A stretch of DNA of 64,000 bases from Bradyrhizobium lablabi (GCF_018129385.1 NZ_JAFCLN010000015.1:110267-174266), one strand, 5' to 3'. Numbered from the stretch's first letter, positions 1 through 8,461 are shown. The notes: generated by a model from the sequence alone, not told the origin. A program made the numbers and translations.

Positions 1-557
1 TCAGACTGTCTGTCGCCGTCTCGCTCGTCGCTGCCGCCGTGGCGACGCGCATCCAGATCAGCGGAGCGGCGCCGGCCGACTCGACCGCGAATGTGGTGGA
101 CGCCGCCGGGCACCTGCGCGTGCCGGCAGACTATCGAACCCTCTACCAGGCACTCGGGACCTGGGCGATTGCCGCCGATAGCGGCCAGGGCTCGAAGGAA
201 ATGCACGCCGTCTACGCATCCCCGGGAGCGATCGACGGCTACCGGAAGACCGGACACTTTCCGGACGGCGCCGTTCTGGTGAAAGAAGTCTTCGCGACAT
301 CGACCGACGATATGACGACCGGCACCGTGAGCCACGCCGACAAGCTCAAGGGCTGGTTTGTCATGGTGAGAGACAGCAAGGGAACGCACCCTGGCAATCC
401 CCTGTGGGGCGACGGGTGGGGATGGTCATGGTTCGACGCGGACAAACCGCTCAAGACCACCTCGACGGATTACAAATCCGATTGCCAGGGGTGCCACGTG
501 CCCGCAACGGCCACCGACTGGATCTACGTCAACGGATATCCCGTCCTGCGCCGCTAG
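1..557 (+). CDS. Cytochrome P460-family c-type haem protein (5' end outside window)
   Basis: The reading frame is already open at base 3. The codons before the first GTG (base 39) encode a hydrophobic, Ala/Val-rich stretch that looks like the tail of a signal peptide, so the true start is probably left of the window. Near the C-terminus there is a CxxCH haem-c motif (CQGCH, codons from base 483), followed by the usual P460 ending with Asp-Trp and a YPVL tail. P460 proteins are periplasmic haem proteins that oxidise hydroxylamine or nitric oxide, but many family members have unknown substrates. The family call is good; the substrate is unknown. Confidence 0.75.
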   Translation, partial: RLSVAVSLVAAAVATRIQISGAAPADSTANVVDAAGHLRVPADYRTLYQALGTWAIAADSGQGSKEMHAVYASPGAIDGYRKTGHFPDGAVLVKEVFATSTDDMTTGTVSHADKLKGWFVMVRDSKGTHPGNPLWGDGWGWSWFDADKPLKTTSTDYKSDCQGCHVPATATDWIYVNGYPVLRR

Positions 558-675
558 GCGGCCGCAGTTCACGGAGTGCTTGCCAGCAGAGGGCGACGTG
601 ATCGTCGTCCTCCTGGGTGGATGCACTCCGTGTCGCAAGGACCTTCTCGAACAAACAAGCACACAGGAGTCATCG

Positions 676-1077
676 ATGTCGCTTCGCTTCATCACCAAGT
701 CTATCCACGCCTACCTGATCGATTATCCCGTCGCGATCTTATTGATCGCAGCGCCGTTCGTGCTGAAGCTCGGCCAGAGCGGACCGGTCGCGATGTGGCT
801 TTCGGTTGGCTCCGGTATAGCGGCGCTGCTGCTGGCCGCCCTAACCGATCATCCCACCGGGCTCGTCCGCATCATTCCCTATTGGCTACACCTTTGGGTC
901 GATCGCGCGGTCGGCGTGGTGTTTATCGTCGCCCCGTTTGCCTTCAAGTTCGCCGGGCTCGACGCCTGGTACTACTGGGCCCTCGCCGCCGCTGTCCTGC
1001 TCACGACATCAGTTCTGAACGCGCCTGAGGTGTCAGCCGCGAGACCTTTGGGATTGGACAGGCGCATAGCGAGCTAA
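676..1077 (+). CDS. Small integral membrane protein, SPW-repeat-like
   Basis: A 133-residue protein with four predicted membrane segments (about residues 13-30, 34-56, 72-90 and 95-113). They form two similar hairpins, each with an APFxxKF-type motif, which resembles the duplicated SPW-repeat membrane proteins. The ATG at 676 was chosen because AGGAG lies just upstream; the longer in-frame reading back to 580 has no such site. It sits 118 bp after the P460 gene and could share its transcript. Function unknown. Confidence 0.65.
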   Translation: MSLRFITKSIHAYLIDYPVAILLIAAPFVLKLGQSGPVAMWLSVGSGIAALLLAALTDHPTGLVRIIPYWLHLWVDRAVGVVFIVAPFAFKFAGLDAWYYWALAAAVLLTTSVLNAPEVSAARPLGLDRRIAS

Positions 1078-1160
1078 AGGCCGCGACGGCCTCGTCGAGG
1101 GTCGTTAATCGAGCAATGCTGAGGGCAATCGTTTCAACCAACACAAGCAGGAGACCCCTG

Positions 1161-1565
1161 ATGTCCGAGAATTTTCCACTCCCGACCAAACCCGAAGGCG
1201 TTATCCCGTCTCTGGTCGAGCGATTTAACTCCGGAAAGATCGAGGCAATGATGGCCTTGTACGCGCCGGAGGCGGTATTCGTCGCGAACGACGGGCGAAC
1301 CATCACGGATCGCGCCGAGTTCACGGCCATACTCGAGCACGACATCAAGCTCGGCCTGCCGCTGAGCGCAAATGTGCGCCATGTCTTCGTCAGCGGCGAC
1401 ACCGCCCAGATCGTGCTGGACTGGTCAATCGACGGAACGGGTCGTGACGGCAAGGTCGTGCACATGCACGGCACAGCGAGCGACATCATGCGGCGCGGCG
1501 CCGATGGGTTCTGGCGGTACATCATCGACAACAATCAAGGCACGGCGGTGCGACATCCAGCTTGA
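1161..1565 (+). CDS. NTF2-like / SnoaL-like domain protein
   Basis: A 134-residue soluble protein with the pattern of the NTF2-like fold: an N-terminal helix, then FNSGKIEAMMALYAPEAVF, and a C-terminal beta sheet ending in WRYIIDN. The ATG at 1161 follows a CAGGAG ribosome site. Proteins of this type (SnoaL-like, DUF4440, YybH) are small cone-shaped binding proteins or isomerases, usually without an assigned substrate. It precedes an exporter gene by 75 bp in the same direction. No catalytic residues can be assigned. Confidence 0.65.
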   Translation: MSENFPLPTKPEGVIPSLVERFNSGKIEAMMALYAPEAVFVANDGRTITDRAEFTAILEHDIKLGLPLSANVRHVFVSGDTAQIVLDWSIDGTGRDGKVVHMHGTASDIMRRGADGFWRYIIDNNQGTAVRHPA

Positions 1566-1640
1566 TGTGCGCCACGGCAGCTCTCCGCGATGAAGCCGCT
1601 CGCCCGACTGGCGTCTCGAACTGACCTGAGGAGTTAGATC

Positions 1641-3080
1641 GTGAGCAGCGCGTCCCTGATCCTGACCGACGGCAGCCTTGCGCTCTCCGAGCCCAAGGCC
1701 GCCGGCGCACAGGGCAGCACGAAGGTGCTCGCCGCGTCGAGCCTGGGCAGCTGCCTCGTGTTCACCAGCAGCGCCGTCGTCACGGTCGCGCTCGCGGCGA
1801 TTGGCCGAGACATGCACCTGTCGCCGCTCGATTTGCAGTGGGTGATGAACGCCGAGCTGCTGCCGCTCGCGGCCCTGACCCTGGTCGCCGGCGCTCTGGG
1901 TGACCGGTTCGGACAGAAGCGAATCTTCCTCGCGGGGATCGCTCTGTTTGGCCTGAGCGCGACCGCGATTGGTTTCGCGCCGAGTTTCGCCGCGCTCATC
2001 GCCGGCCGGTTCCTGCAAGGCCTGGGCGAAGCCTTGATCCTGCCCAACGGCCTTTCCGTGCTCGGGCAGGCCTTCCCCGCCGACAAGAAAGCCCATGCGG
2101 TCGGCATCTGGTCCGCCGCCGCGGCTGTCGCCAGCGGCATCGCGCCCGCGATCGCTGGCGCGATTCTCGATCACGGCTCCTGGCGGACGACCTTTCTGAT
2201 GCTCCTGCCCGTCGTCGCCGGCGCGCTGGCCGTCGGCACCGTGTGGATACCCAGGGATTCCTCGACGAGCGACGCCCGGGGGGTCGACGTTGGTGGTGCG
2301 GTCTTTTCGACAGTCGGATTCGGCGGGCTGGGTGCGGGGCTGACCAGCCTGACCAACGGCGCCGATCTGAACCTTTGGGTGCTCGTCACCCTGATCGTCG
2401 GTCTCGGCGGCTTGGCCGGCCTCATCGTGACCGAACGGCGATTGGGCGACAACGCCATGCTGCCTCCGTCCCTTTTCGCCTCGCGGTCGGTCGTCGGCGC
2501 GAACCTGTTCACCGCGCTGCTCTACGGCGCGTTCACGGTCATGCTGACCCTGATCCCGTTCGTGATGATCCGGGGCGCACACCTGCCGACCCTGGTGGCG
2601 GGCCTGGCCTTCATTCCCCTGCAAGTGATGATCACGGTCGTCTCGCCGCTTGCCGGCATGCTCTGCCGCGGGTTCGGCCGGCGCTTTCCGTTGTTCGCCG
2701 GCGGAGCCGTCGTCGCCTTGGGATGCGCCATGACGCTCCGTATCGGTCCGCATGCAACCTATTGGGCGGACGTCTTCCCCGCCGTCCTGTTGCTGTCGCT
2801 GGGCATGAGCCTGGCGGTTGCGCCATTGACGACTCTCGTCCTCACCTCCGTCGAGCCCGATCGCGCCGGAACGGCGTCTGGTGTCAACGGCGCGGTCTCG
2901 CGCGCCGGGTCCCTCTTCGCCATCGCCCTGCTCGGCGGCGTCCTGCAACAGGGCGGTCCTCAGCTGTTCGCCGGATTCCACATGGCGATGGTTGCCGCGG
3001 CGGTCGCGTGCCTTCTCGCGGCGCTCGCGGTGTTCATTATCGAGCCGGGGCCTCACGTCGACTTCATCCCGCGAGACTGA
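1641..3080 (+). CDS. MFS transporter, DHA2 (EmrB/QacA-like) drug exporter
   Basis: A 479-residue polytopic protein, the usual length of 14-TM DHA2 exporters. MFS motif A (GALGDRFGQKR, about residues 83-93) lies between TM2 and TM3. An antiporter-type motif C stretch (GIAPAIAGAILDHGSWR) lies in TM5. The start is GTG at 1641 behind a GAGGAG site. It likely exports hydrophobic compounds by proton antiport at the inner membrane. No membrane-fusion partner is adjacent, so it may work alone. Substrate unknown. Confidence 0.85.
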   Translation: MSSASLILTDGSLALSEPKAAGAQGSTKVLAASSLGSCLVFTSSAVVTVALAAIGRDMHLSPLDLQWVMNAELLPLAALTLVAGALGDRFGQKRIFLAGIALFGLSATAIGFAPSFAALIAGRFLQGLGEALILPNGLSVLGQAFPADKKAHAVGIWSAAAAVASGIAPAIAGAILDHGSWRTTFLMLLPVVAGALAVGTVWIPRDSSTSDARGVDVGGAVFSTVGFGGLGAGLTSLTNGADLNLWVLVTLIVGLGGLAGLIVTERRLGDNAMLPPSLFASRSVVGANLFTALLYGAFTVMLTLIPFVMIRGAHLPTLVAGLAFIPLQVMITVVSPLAGMLCRGFGRRFPLFAGGAVVALGCAMTLRIGPHATYWADVFPAVLLLSLGMSLAVAPLTTLVLTSVEPDRAGTASGVNGAVSRAGSLFAIALLGGVLQQGGPQLFAGFHMAMVAAAVACLLAALAVFIIEPGPHVDFIPRD

Positions 3081-3131
3081 GCCGTTCGGTGTCCGTAATC
3101 AGCAGGCCGGCAACGCCGGCCAAGGCCGACG

Positions 3132-3563
3132 TCATTGCGAGGACTGAAGCGACCCCAGCAACCCCTTCCCCGGCACATGATTGAGCTCGAGCCGGATGCC
3201 GTCGGGATCCTCGAACAGGATCGAGTAGTAGCCGGGCGCCCATGGATCCTCGCGCGGTGCGCGGATGATGTTCGTGCCGATCGTAACGAGGAAATTGTGC
3301 AGTTCGTCGACATCGCCGCGCTCGCGGGCGCGGAAGCAGAGGTGATGCAGGCCGATGCGGTTCTGGTCGAACGCGGCGCCTTCGTTTTCCGGCGACGGCG
3401 CGCGGATCGCGATCCCGGTGCGGCCGCCGACGGCATAATAGACGCCGTCGGAATCGATCATCGGCTTCAGCCCAAGGAAGGGCAGCAGTTTTCGGTAGAA
3501 CTCGCGCGAGCGTTCGAAATTCGACGCGGTCAGGAACACATGCGCGATGCCGTTGATCTCCAT
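3132..3563 (-). CDS. VOC superfamily (glyoxalase/bleomycin-resistance-type) protein
   Basis: A 143-residue single-domain vicinal-oxygen-chelate protein. It opens with the usual GIAHVFLTASNFERSREFY strand-helix, has LHHLCFRA in the second repeat, and ends with DPDGIRLELNHVP, whose Glu is a typical metal ligand. The ATG at 3563 is preceded by AGGGGGAG and is preferred over in-frame starts further out. Relatives include glyoxalase I, extradiol dioxygenases and resistance proteins, so the reaction cannot be told from sequence alone. It is divergent from the SNase-like gene at 3629, with only 65 bp between them. Confidence 0.7.
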   Translation of the reverse strand: MEINGIAHVFLTASNFERSREFYRKLLPFLGLKPMIDSDGVYYAVGGRTGIAIRAPSPENEGAAFDQNRIGLHHLCFRARERGDVDELHNFLVTIGTNIIRAPREDPWAPGYYSILFEDPDGIRLELNHVPGKGLLGSLQSSQ

Positions 3564-3628
3564 CGTCTCCCCCTGCGCTGCCATTTCAGCTAGCCTGCCG
3601 GGCAGCATACAGGAACAGGCCGCACCTC

Positions 3629-4408
3629 GTGTCCCGAATCCGAAGCGCGCTGCCGCGCGCCGCACTCGCCCTCAGCCTCTGGCCGATCGTTGCGGCCGGC
3701 AACGCTATGGCTGCGCCCTGCTCGTTCGAACCGCAAGGCGAAGGCCGCGTCGCCGCCATCGTCGATGCACGCAGCTTTCGTCTCACCGACGGCCGCGAAA
3801 TAAAACTTGCCGGCATCGAGCCGGCCGCGAGCGATGCGATCAGCCGCAGCGCCGCGTTGTCGGCGCTCATTCTCGGACGCGACGTCACGCTGCGCGGGGC
3901 GGACGATGCGCCGGACCGCTACGGCCGCCAGCCGGCCTTTGTGTTCCTCGATGGCGCCGATAATTCAGTGCAGGCCGCGCTTCTTTCGCAGGGCGAGGCG
4001 CTGGTTTCCGCCGAGATCGCCGACAAGGACTGCGCGGCCAGCCTGCTGGCGGCCGAGGCCGCCGCCCGCGCCGCAAAAAGGGGCATTTGGGCCGGTTCGG
4101 CCGTCATAAAAAACGCCGAAAGTCCGGGCGATATCTTGGCCGGGAATGGGCGTTTCATGCTGGTCGAAGGCAGGGTCTTGTCGGTAAGACAGGCCGGGGC
4201 AACCACTTATCTGAATTTCGGCCGGAACTGGACACGGGACTTTGCTGTGACTATTTCGAGGCGCGTGCTACCGTCGCTGGAGGCGGCCGGCGTCGCGCCC
4301 AAGTCCTTGGAAAATCGGCGGATTCGGATTCGCGGTTTCATCGAAACGCGAACCGGACCGCGGATCGATCTGGTTCGGGCCGGACAGGTAGAACTGCTGG
4401 GCAACTAG
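3629..4408 (+). CDS. Secreted SNase-like (thermonuclease fold) protein, active site altered
   Basis: A 259-residue protein starting at GTG, with an N-terminal signal peptide (LALSLWPIVAAGNAMA). The staphylococcal-nuclease-like domain occupies about residues 35-155: the beta-barrel opening DARSFRLTDGREIKLAGIEP, a DRYGR motif, and the helix ending AAKRGIWAG. In active nucleases the segment reads R-L-x-G-I-D-T/A-P-E. Here it is K-L-A-G-I-E-P-A-A, so the equivalents of the catalytic Arg, Asp and Glu are changed. It may bind rather than cut nucleic acid. The last 90 residues form an added domain of unknown role. Confidence 0.7.
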   Translation: MSRIRSALPRAALALSLWPIVAAGNAMAAPCSFEPQGEGRVAAIVDARSFRLTDGREIKLAGIEPAASDAISRSAALSALILGRDVTLRGADDAPDRYGRQPAFVFLDGADNSVQAALLSQGEALVSAEIADKDCAASLLAAEAAARAAKRGIWAGSAVIKNAESPGDILAGNGRFMLVEGRVLSVRQAGATTYLNFGRNWTRDFAVTISRRVLPSLEAAGVAPKSLENRRIRIRGFIETRTGPRIDLVRAGQVELLGN

Positions 4409-4475
4409 CGCTGGGCTCCCAATGGCGGGCGCCGGTTTTCGGACAAGGTCATGCGCGATAAGGCGCTCAAATTGA

Positions 4476-5987
4476 GTGGCTGAGGTGACTGGGATTTTGG
4501 GAGGGCACGCAAGGCAGGAAGGCCGTCGCCTCTGGGCGGCGCCCGTGCTGCTGTGCGCTGCATTCGCCCTGTCCGCCTGCGGCGGTCTTGGCGGTCTCGG
4601 CCGCTTCGAGACATCGGCGCCGACGCTGTCCGGCACGCCCGCAAAACCAAACCGCACCATTGCGCATACGCCGGCGAGCGAGCGCGAGCATGAGCGCATC
4701 CTCGCCTCCTATGGCGGCGCCTATGACGATCCAAAACTGGAAGCGCTGATCGGCAAGACCGTCGATCGCCTGGTTGCGGTATCCGACAGGCCGGAGCAGG
4801 CCTACAAGGTCACCATCCTCAATTCCGGCGCGGTCAACGCCTTCGCGCTGCCGACAGGCCAGCTCTATGTCACGCGCGGCCTGGTCGCGCTCGCCAGCGA
4901 CACCTCAGAGCTTTCTTCCGTGCTGAGCCATGAGATGGCGCATGTGCTGGCCAAGCACGCCTCGATCCGCGAGGACCAGGCGCGCCAGGCCGCCGTCGTC
5001 ACCCGCGTCGTCACCGACATGAGCAACGATCCCGACCTCACCGCGCTGGCGCTGGCAAAAACAAAACTGACGATGGCGAGCTTCTCGCGGGCGCAGGAGT
5101 TCGAGGCCGACGGCATCGGCGTCGGCATTTCCGCAAAAGCAAAGTTCGATCCCTATGGCGCTTCGCGCTTCCTGTCCGCGATGGAACGCAACGCTGCGCT
5201 GAAGGCCGGCAAGACCTCGCTCGACCCGCGCGCGCAGGACTTTTTGTCGTCGCATCCGGCGACGCCCGAGCGCGTGCAGAATGCACGCAACACCGCGCGG
5301 CAATATACCTCGCCGGAAGGCGGCGAGCGCGACCGCGAGACGTATCTCGCCGCGATCGACAACATCGTCTATGGCGAAGACCCCAGCGAAGGCTTTGTGC
5401 GCGGCCGCCGCTTCCTGCATCCCAAGCTCGGCTTCACTTTCGCCGCGCCGGAAACTTTTACGCTCGACAACACCGCGCAGGCGGTGATCGGCGTGCGCGA
5501 GGGCGGCACGCAGGCGATGCGCTTCGACGTGGTGCGCGTGCCGGCGGAGCAGTCGCTGACCGACTATCTCAATTCCGGTTGGATGGAGAATGTCGACAAG
5601 GTCTCGACCGAGGAAGTCAGCATCAACGGTTTTCCCGGCGCCTCCGCCACCGCCAGCGGCGACCAGTGGCAGTTCAAGGTCTATGTGCTGCGCTTCGGCA
5701 GCGACGTCTATCGCTTCATCTTTGCCTCCAAGCAGCGGACCACCGAGAGCGATCGCAACGCGCGCGAGACCGTCAACTCGTTCCGCCGCCTGACGCTCGA
5801 GGAAATCCAGGCCGCGCGTCCCCTGCGCATCAAGGTGATCACCGTGCAGCCCGGCGACACCGTGGAATCGCTGTCCCACCGCATGGCCGGCGTCGACCGT
5901 CCCGCCGAGCGGTTCCGCATCCTGAACGGCCTCGAGCCGCACCAGCAGGTCAAGGTGCGCGACCGCGTGAAGATCGTGGTGGATTGA
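4476..5987 (+). CDS. M48-family metalloprotease, lipoprotein, with LysM-like C-terminus
   Basis: 503 residues. An N-terminal hydrophobic segment ends in a lipobox (LSAC, Cys35), so the protein is probably anchored in the periplasmic face of a membrane. The zinc site HEMAH is at residues 152-156, and the third ligand region EFEAD at 208-212. The C-terminal 50 residues (VQPGDTVESLSHRM...) resemble a LysM peptidoglycan-binding module. Relatives such as BepA and LoiP degrade misassembled outer-membrane proteins. The start is GTG at 4476; other near starts are possible because the ribosome site is weak. Confidence 0.85.
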   Translation: MAEVTGILGGHARQEGRRLWAAPVLLCAAFALSACGGLGGLGRFETSAPTLSGTPAKPNRTIAHTPASEREHERILASYGGAYDDPKLEALIGKTVDRLVAVSDRPEQAYKVTILNSGAVNAFALPTGQLYVTRGLVALASDTSELSSVLSHEMAHVLAKHASIREDQARQAAVVTRVVTDMSNDPDLTALALAKTKLTMASFSRAQEFEADGIGVGISAKAKFDPYGASRFLSAMERNAALKAGKTSLDPRAQDFLSSHPATPERVQNARNTARQYTSPEGGERDRETYLAAIDNIVYGEDPSEGFVRGRRFLHPKLGFTFAAPETFTLDNTAQAVIGVREGGTQAMRFDVVRVPAEQSLTDYLNSGWMENVDKVSTEEVSINGFPGASATASGDQWQFKVYVLRFGSDVYRFIFASKQRTTESDRNARETVNSFRRLTLEEIQAARPLRIKVITVQPGDTVESLSHRMAGVDRPAERFRILNGLEPHQQVKVRDRVKIVVD

Positions 5988-5993
5988 GGTTCA

Positions 5994-6128
5994 CCGTCGT
6001 CCCGGCCAAGCGAAGCGCGAGCCGGGACCCCTACTCACAGCACCCTATTGTCATGCTTCGCTGGAGCGCCAGCGAGTTTCACCACACCCACCTGTGGTTA
6101 TGGGTCCCCGCTTCCGCCGGGACGACGG
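5994..6128. repeat. Dispersed palindromic intergenic repeat (CGTCCCGG family)
   Basis: The two ends are inverted copies (CCGTCGTCCCGG at the left, CCGGGACGACGG at the right), with a variable middle. Related ends occur at 28183-28326 and 34797-34822. It fills the space between the M48 protease and the GntR gene and may fold into a long hairpin in RNA. Confidence 0.7.
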
Positions 6129-6156
6129 ATGAGGCTGTGGCCTCTGCACGCTTCCA

Positions 6157-6177
6157 TGATATATGATCGATATATGC
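6157..6177. promoter_or_regulatory. Putative GntR operator, two tandem TGATATAT-like boxes
   Basis: TGATATATGA is followed one helical turn later by CGATATATGC, 38 bp upstream of the GntR gene. The same core occurs as the perfect palindrome TGATATATCA at 13288-13297 and as TGATATATTT on the minus strand at 13217-13208. AT-centred short palindromes are typical for FCD-type GntR proteins. The match between the sites is seen; binding by this regulator is inferred. Confidence 0.5.
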
Positions 6178-6214
6178 TTGGGTTGGGCGGTGATCCGCCT
6201 GTTCGCAAGCCGCA

Positions 6215-6913
6215 ATGAGGGGCGTCTTGAAAGCAAAAACTTCGACAAAGCGGCGAGCCCGCAACGGCGAGGCCGAGGACGGCACTCTCACCGACCGGGC
6301 CTATCGCGAGCTTGAGGAGATGATCGTCACCCTGCAATTGTCGCCCGGCACGATTCTATCGGAACAGGCGCTGGCGCAACGGCTGAAGATCGGGCGCACC
6401 CCGATCCGCGAAGCGCTACAGCGGCTGGCGCGCGACGGCCTCGTCGTGATCATGCCGAGGCGCGGCATCATGGTCTCCGAGATCAATCTGCGCCTGCAAT
6501 TGCGGCTGCTGGAGGTCCGGCGCGAGCTGGAGCGGCTGATGGCCTCGCTCGCCGCCGAGCGCGCCACGCCGGAAGAGCGCGCCGAATTCGCCGAAGTGGC
6601 GCAGGCCATGATGGAAGCCGCGGAAAAGTCCGACGACATCGCCTTCATGCGGCTCGACCAGCGCTTCAACATGCTGATCGCCACCGCGGCGCGCAACGAA
6701 TTCGCCCGGCGCTCGATGGGACTGATGAACGCGCTGTCGCGCCGGTTCTGGTACCAGCACTATCAGGAGGTCGCCGACCTGCCGCTGGCTGCAAAGCTGC
6801 ACGCCGCAGTCGCCGAAGCCGTGTCGCAGAAAAAGGCCAAGGCCGCCGCGATCGCCTCCGACAAGTTGATCGACTACATCGAGGATTTCGCGCGAAAGAC
6901 GCTGGATACTTGA
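6215..6913 (+). CDS. GntR-family transcriptional regulator, FCD subfamily
   Basis: 232 residues. The winged helix-turn-helix is at about 25-95 (LSPGTILSEQALAQRLKIGR, then TPIREALQRLARDGLV), followed by an all-helical FCD effector domain to the end. The FCD metal site usually has D-x3-H plus two more His. Here the first motif reads DQRFN, with Asn in place of His, and the last His is also absent (DKLIDYIE), so ligand binding may not need a metal. It probably controls its own gene, the Liv-type operon and the hydroxylase gene through the shared TGATATAT boxes. Confidence 0.85.
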   Translation: MRGVLKAKTSTKRRARNGEAEDGTLTDRAYRELEEMIVTLQLSPGTILSEQALAQRLKIGRTPIREALQRLARDGLVVIMPRRGIMVSEINLRLQLRLLEVRRELERLMASLAAERATPEERAEFAEVAQAMMEAAEKSDDIAFMRLDQRFNMLIATAARNEFARRSMGLMNALSRRFWYQHYQEVADLPLAAKLHAAVAEAVSQKKAKAAAIASDKLIDYIEDFARKTLDT

Positions 6914-6935
6914 GCGGGCGGCCCGCGCCGCCGCC

Positions 6936-7016
6936 GTAGGGTGGGTAGAGCGCAGCGAAACCCATCAATTCTCGCACAACCAGATGATGGGTTTCGCTTC
7001 GCTCTACCCATCCTAC
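6936..7016. repeat. Palindromic repeat between convergent genes (GTAGGGTGGGTAGAGCGCAGCG type)
   Basis: The left arm GTAGGGTGGGTAGAGCG and the right arm CGCTCTACCCATCCTAC are near-perfect inverted copies. They lie between the 3' ends of the GntR gene and the alcohol dehydrogenase gene. The long hairpin could end transcription from both sides. A related element with GGCGGGTTAGCGAAGCG lies at 58790-58866. Confidence 0.7.
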
Positions 7017-7023
7017 AGGCAAA

Positions 7024-8136
7024 TTATTCAAACATAATCACGCTGCGGATGGTCTCGCCGCGCTTCAGCGCCGCAAAGCCCTCGTTGATTTCCTCCAGCG
7101 CAATGCGGCGCGAGATCAATTCATCCAGCATCAAGGCGCCGTCGAGATAGGCCCGCGCCAGCAGGGGAAAATCGCGGCGTGGGCGCGCGTTGCCGTAGCT
7201 GGAGCGGCGGATCCGCTTCTCCTGCATCAGCGAGCCCCAGCGGAACGACACGTCCTTTTCGACATCGACCTTGCCGAGCCAGATCACATGGCCACCGGGC
7301 CGCACCGCCTCGGTGGTAGAGCGGAATGCCGCCGCGCTGCCGGCCGCCTCGATCACCACATCGACGCCGCGGCCGCCGGTCGCGCGTTTCCCAAAGGCAA
7401 CCGCATCTTCCTTCGATGCGTTGACACCCTCCGTCGCGCCCATTTTGGCAGCAAGCGCCAGCTTGGCCGGGTCGAGATCGACCGCGATGATGGCGCCGGC
7501 GCCGGCCAGCCGCGCGCCCTGCACCGCAGACAATCCCACCGCGCCGCAGCCGATCACCATCACGGTGTCGCCATGCGCGATGGCGCCGAGATTGAGCGCG
7601 CCACCGGCGCCGGTCATCACGCCGCAGCCGATCAGGCAGGCGCGGTCGAACGGGATTTCCTTCGGCACCGGGATCGCCTGCTGATCGGAGACGATGCAAT
7701 ATTCGCCGAACGAGCCCAGAAACATCAGTTGCCGGACCTCGTTGCCATCGGCCAGCGCCGCGCGGCTGCCGCCGTCGAACGCGCGCGCCTTCGGGCCTTC
7801 GCCGAGATACTGTTCGCACAGGATCGGCGCGTCGCGGTCGCAATAGAAGCAATGCCCGCAATGCGGATTCCAGGACAGCACGACGTGGTCGCCCACCTTG
7901 ACGCCGCGCACCGCTGCGCCGGTCTGCTCGACCACGCCCGCCGCTTCATGGCCGAGCACGATCGGCATGGGATAGCGCAGCGAGCCGTCGATCACTTCGA
8001 GATCGGTATGGCAGAGGCCGGCGGCGCGGATCCGCACCAGTACGTCCGTCGGCTGCAATTCAGCAGCGGTGACTTTCTCGATAGACAGCGGCGTCTGCGC
8101 CGCATGCAGCACGGCGGCCCGGTATTGCAGCGACAT
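7024..8136 (-). CDS. Zinc-dependent alcohol dehydrogenase (MDR family)
   Basis: 370 residues, the normal length for class III-like medium-chain dehydrogenases. Catalytic zinc ligands: Cys42 (LCHTD), His63 (GHEAAGVVE) and Cys171 (GCGVMTG). Structural zinc cysteines are Cys93, 96, 99 and 107. The Rossmann motif GCGAVG is at 196-201. It oxidises an alcohol with NAD(P). Its ATG directly abuts the stop of the DUF6166 gene (TGA-ATG), so the two are translationally coupled at the end of the Liv-type operon. The operon therefore probably imports a substrate whose breakdown needs an alcohol oxidation step. Confidence 0.88.
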   Translation of the reverse strand: MSLQYRAAVLHAAQTPLSIEKVTAAELQPTDVLVRIRAAGLCHTDLEVIDGSLRYPMPIVLGHEAAGVVEQTGAAVRGVKVGDHVVLSWNPHCGHCFYCDRDAPILCEQYLGEGPKARAFDGGSRAALADGNEVRQLMFLGSFGEYCIVSDQQAIPVPKEIPFDRACLIGCGVMTGAGGALNLGAIAHGDTVMVIGCGAVGLSAVQGARLAGAGAIIAVDLDPAKLALAAKMGATEGVNASKEDAVAFGKRATGGRGVDVVIEAAGSAAAFRSTTEAVRPGGHVIWLGKVDVEKDVSFRWGSLMQEKRIRRSSYGNARPRRDFPLLARAYLDGALMLDELISRRIALEEINEGFAALKRGETIRSVIMFE

Positions 8137-8445
8137 TCAGGCGACCGCCTTGCCGGGAAGCGCCGTCAGCGCCAGATCGATGTCATCGGACGTCATTTCC
8201 CACTCATTGCCGAAATTGGCGACCACCGCCTGCATAAAGCCCTCGACCGCCGCTTTGGCGGCATTTTGGTCACCGAGATGATCGACCAATAGCGCCAGCG
8301 CAAGCTGGCGCGGCTCCGGGCCCTCATAGCTCCACTCAAAACCGTTTTTGGTGTACTCGGCCACGCCGGTGGCGGGATCGAGCGGCGCGCCGTCGACAGT
8401 CACCTTGACGCCATCGATGGTGCGGTCTCCGATATAGTGTTTCAT
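8137..8445 (-). CDS. DUF6166-type small protein
   Basis: A 102-residue soluble protein with the features I recall for DUF6166: YIGDRTIDGVKVTVDG at the start, then GFEWSYEGPEPRQLALALL and a short helical tail. It has no signal peptide or membrane segment and no obvious catalytic residues. It lies between livF-like and alcohol dehydrogenase genes with gaps of 16 and 0 bp, so it belongs to the operon. Its role is unknown; an accessory role for the transporter or dehydrogenase is possible. Confidence 0.65.
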   Translation of the reverse strand: MKHYIGDRTIDGVKVTVDGAPLDPATGVAEYTKNGFEWSYEGPEPRQLALALLVDHLGDQNAAKAAVEGFMQAVVANFGNEWEMTSDDIDLALTALPGKAVA

Positions 8446-8461
8446 GCTGCTCTCCTATCTT

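Noticed and set aside
1425..3056. Long minus-strand open frame opposite the MFS exporter
   Set aside because: Low-complexity Arg/Gly/Glu/Asp-rich translation; the exporter on the plus strand has membrane helices and motif A.
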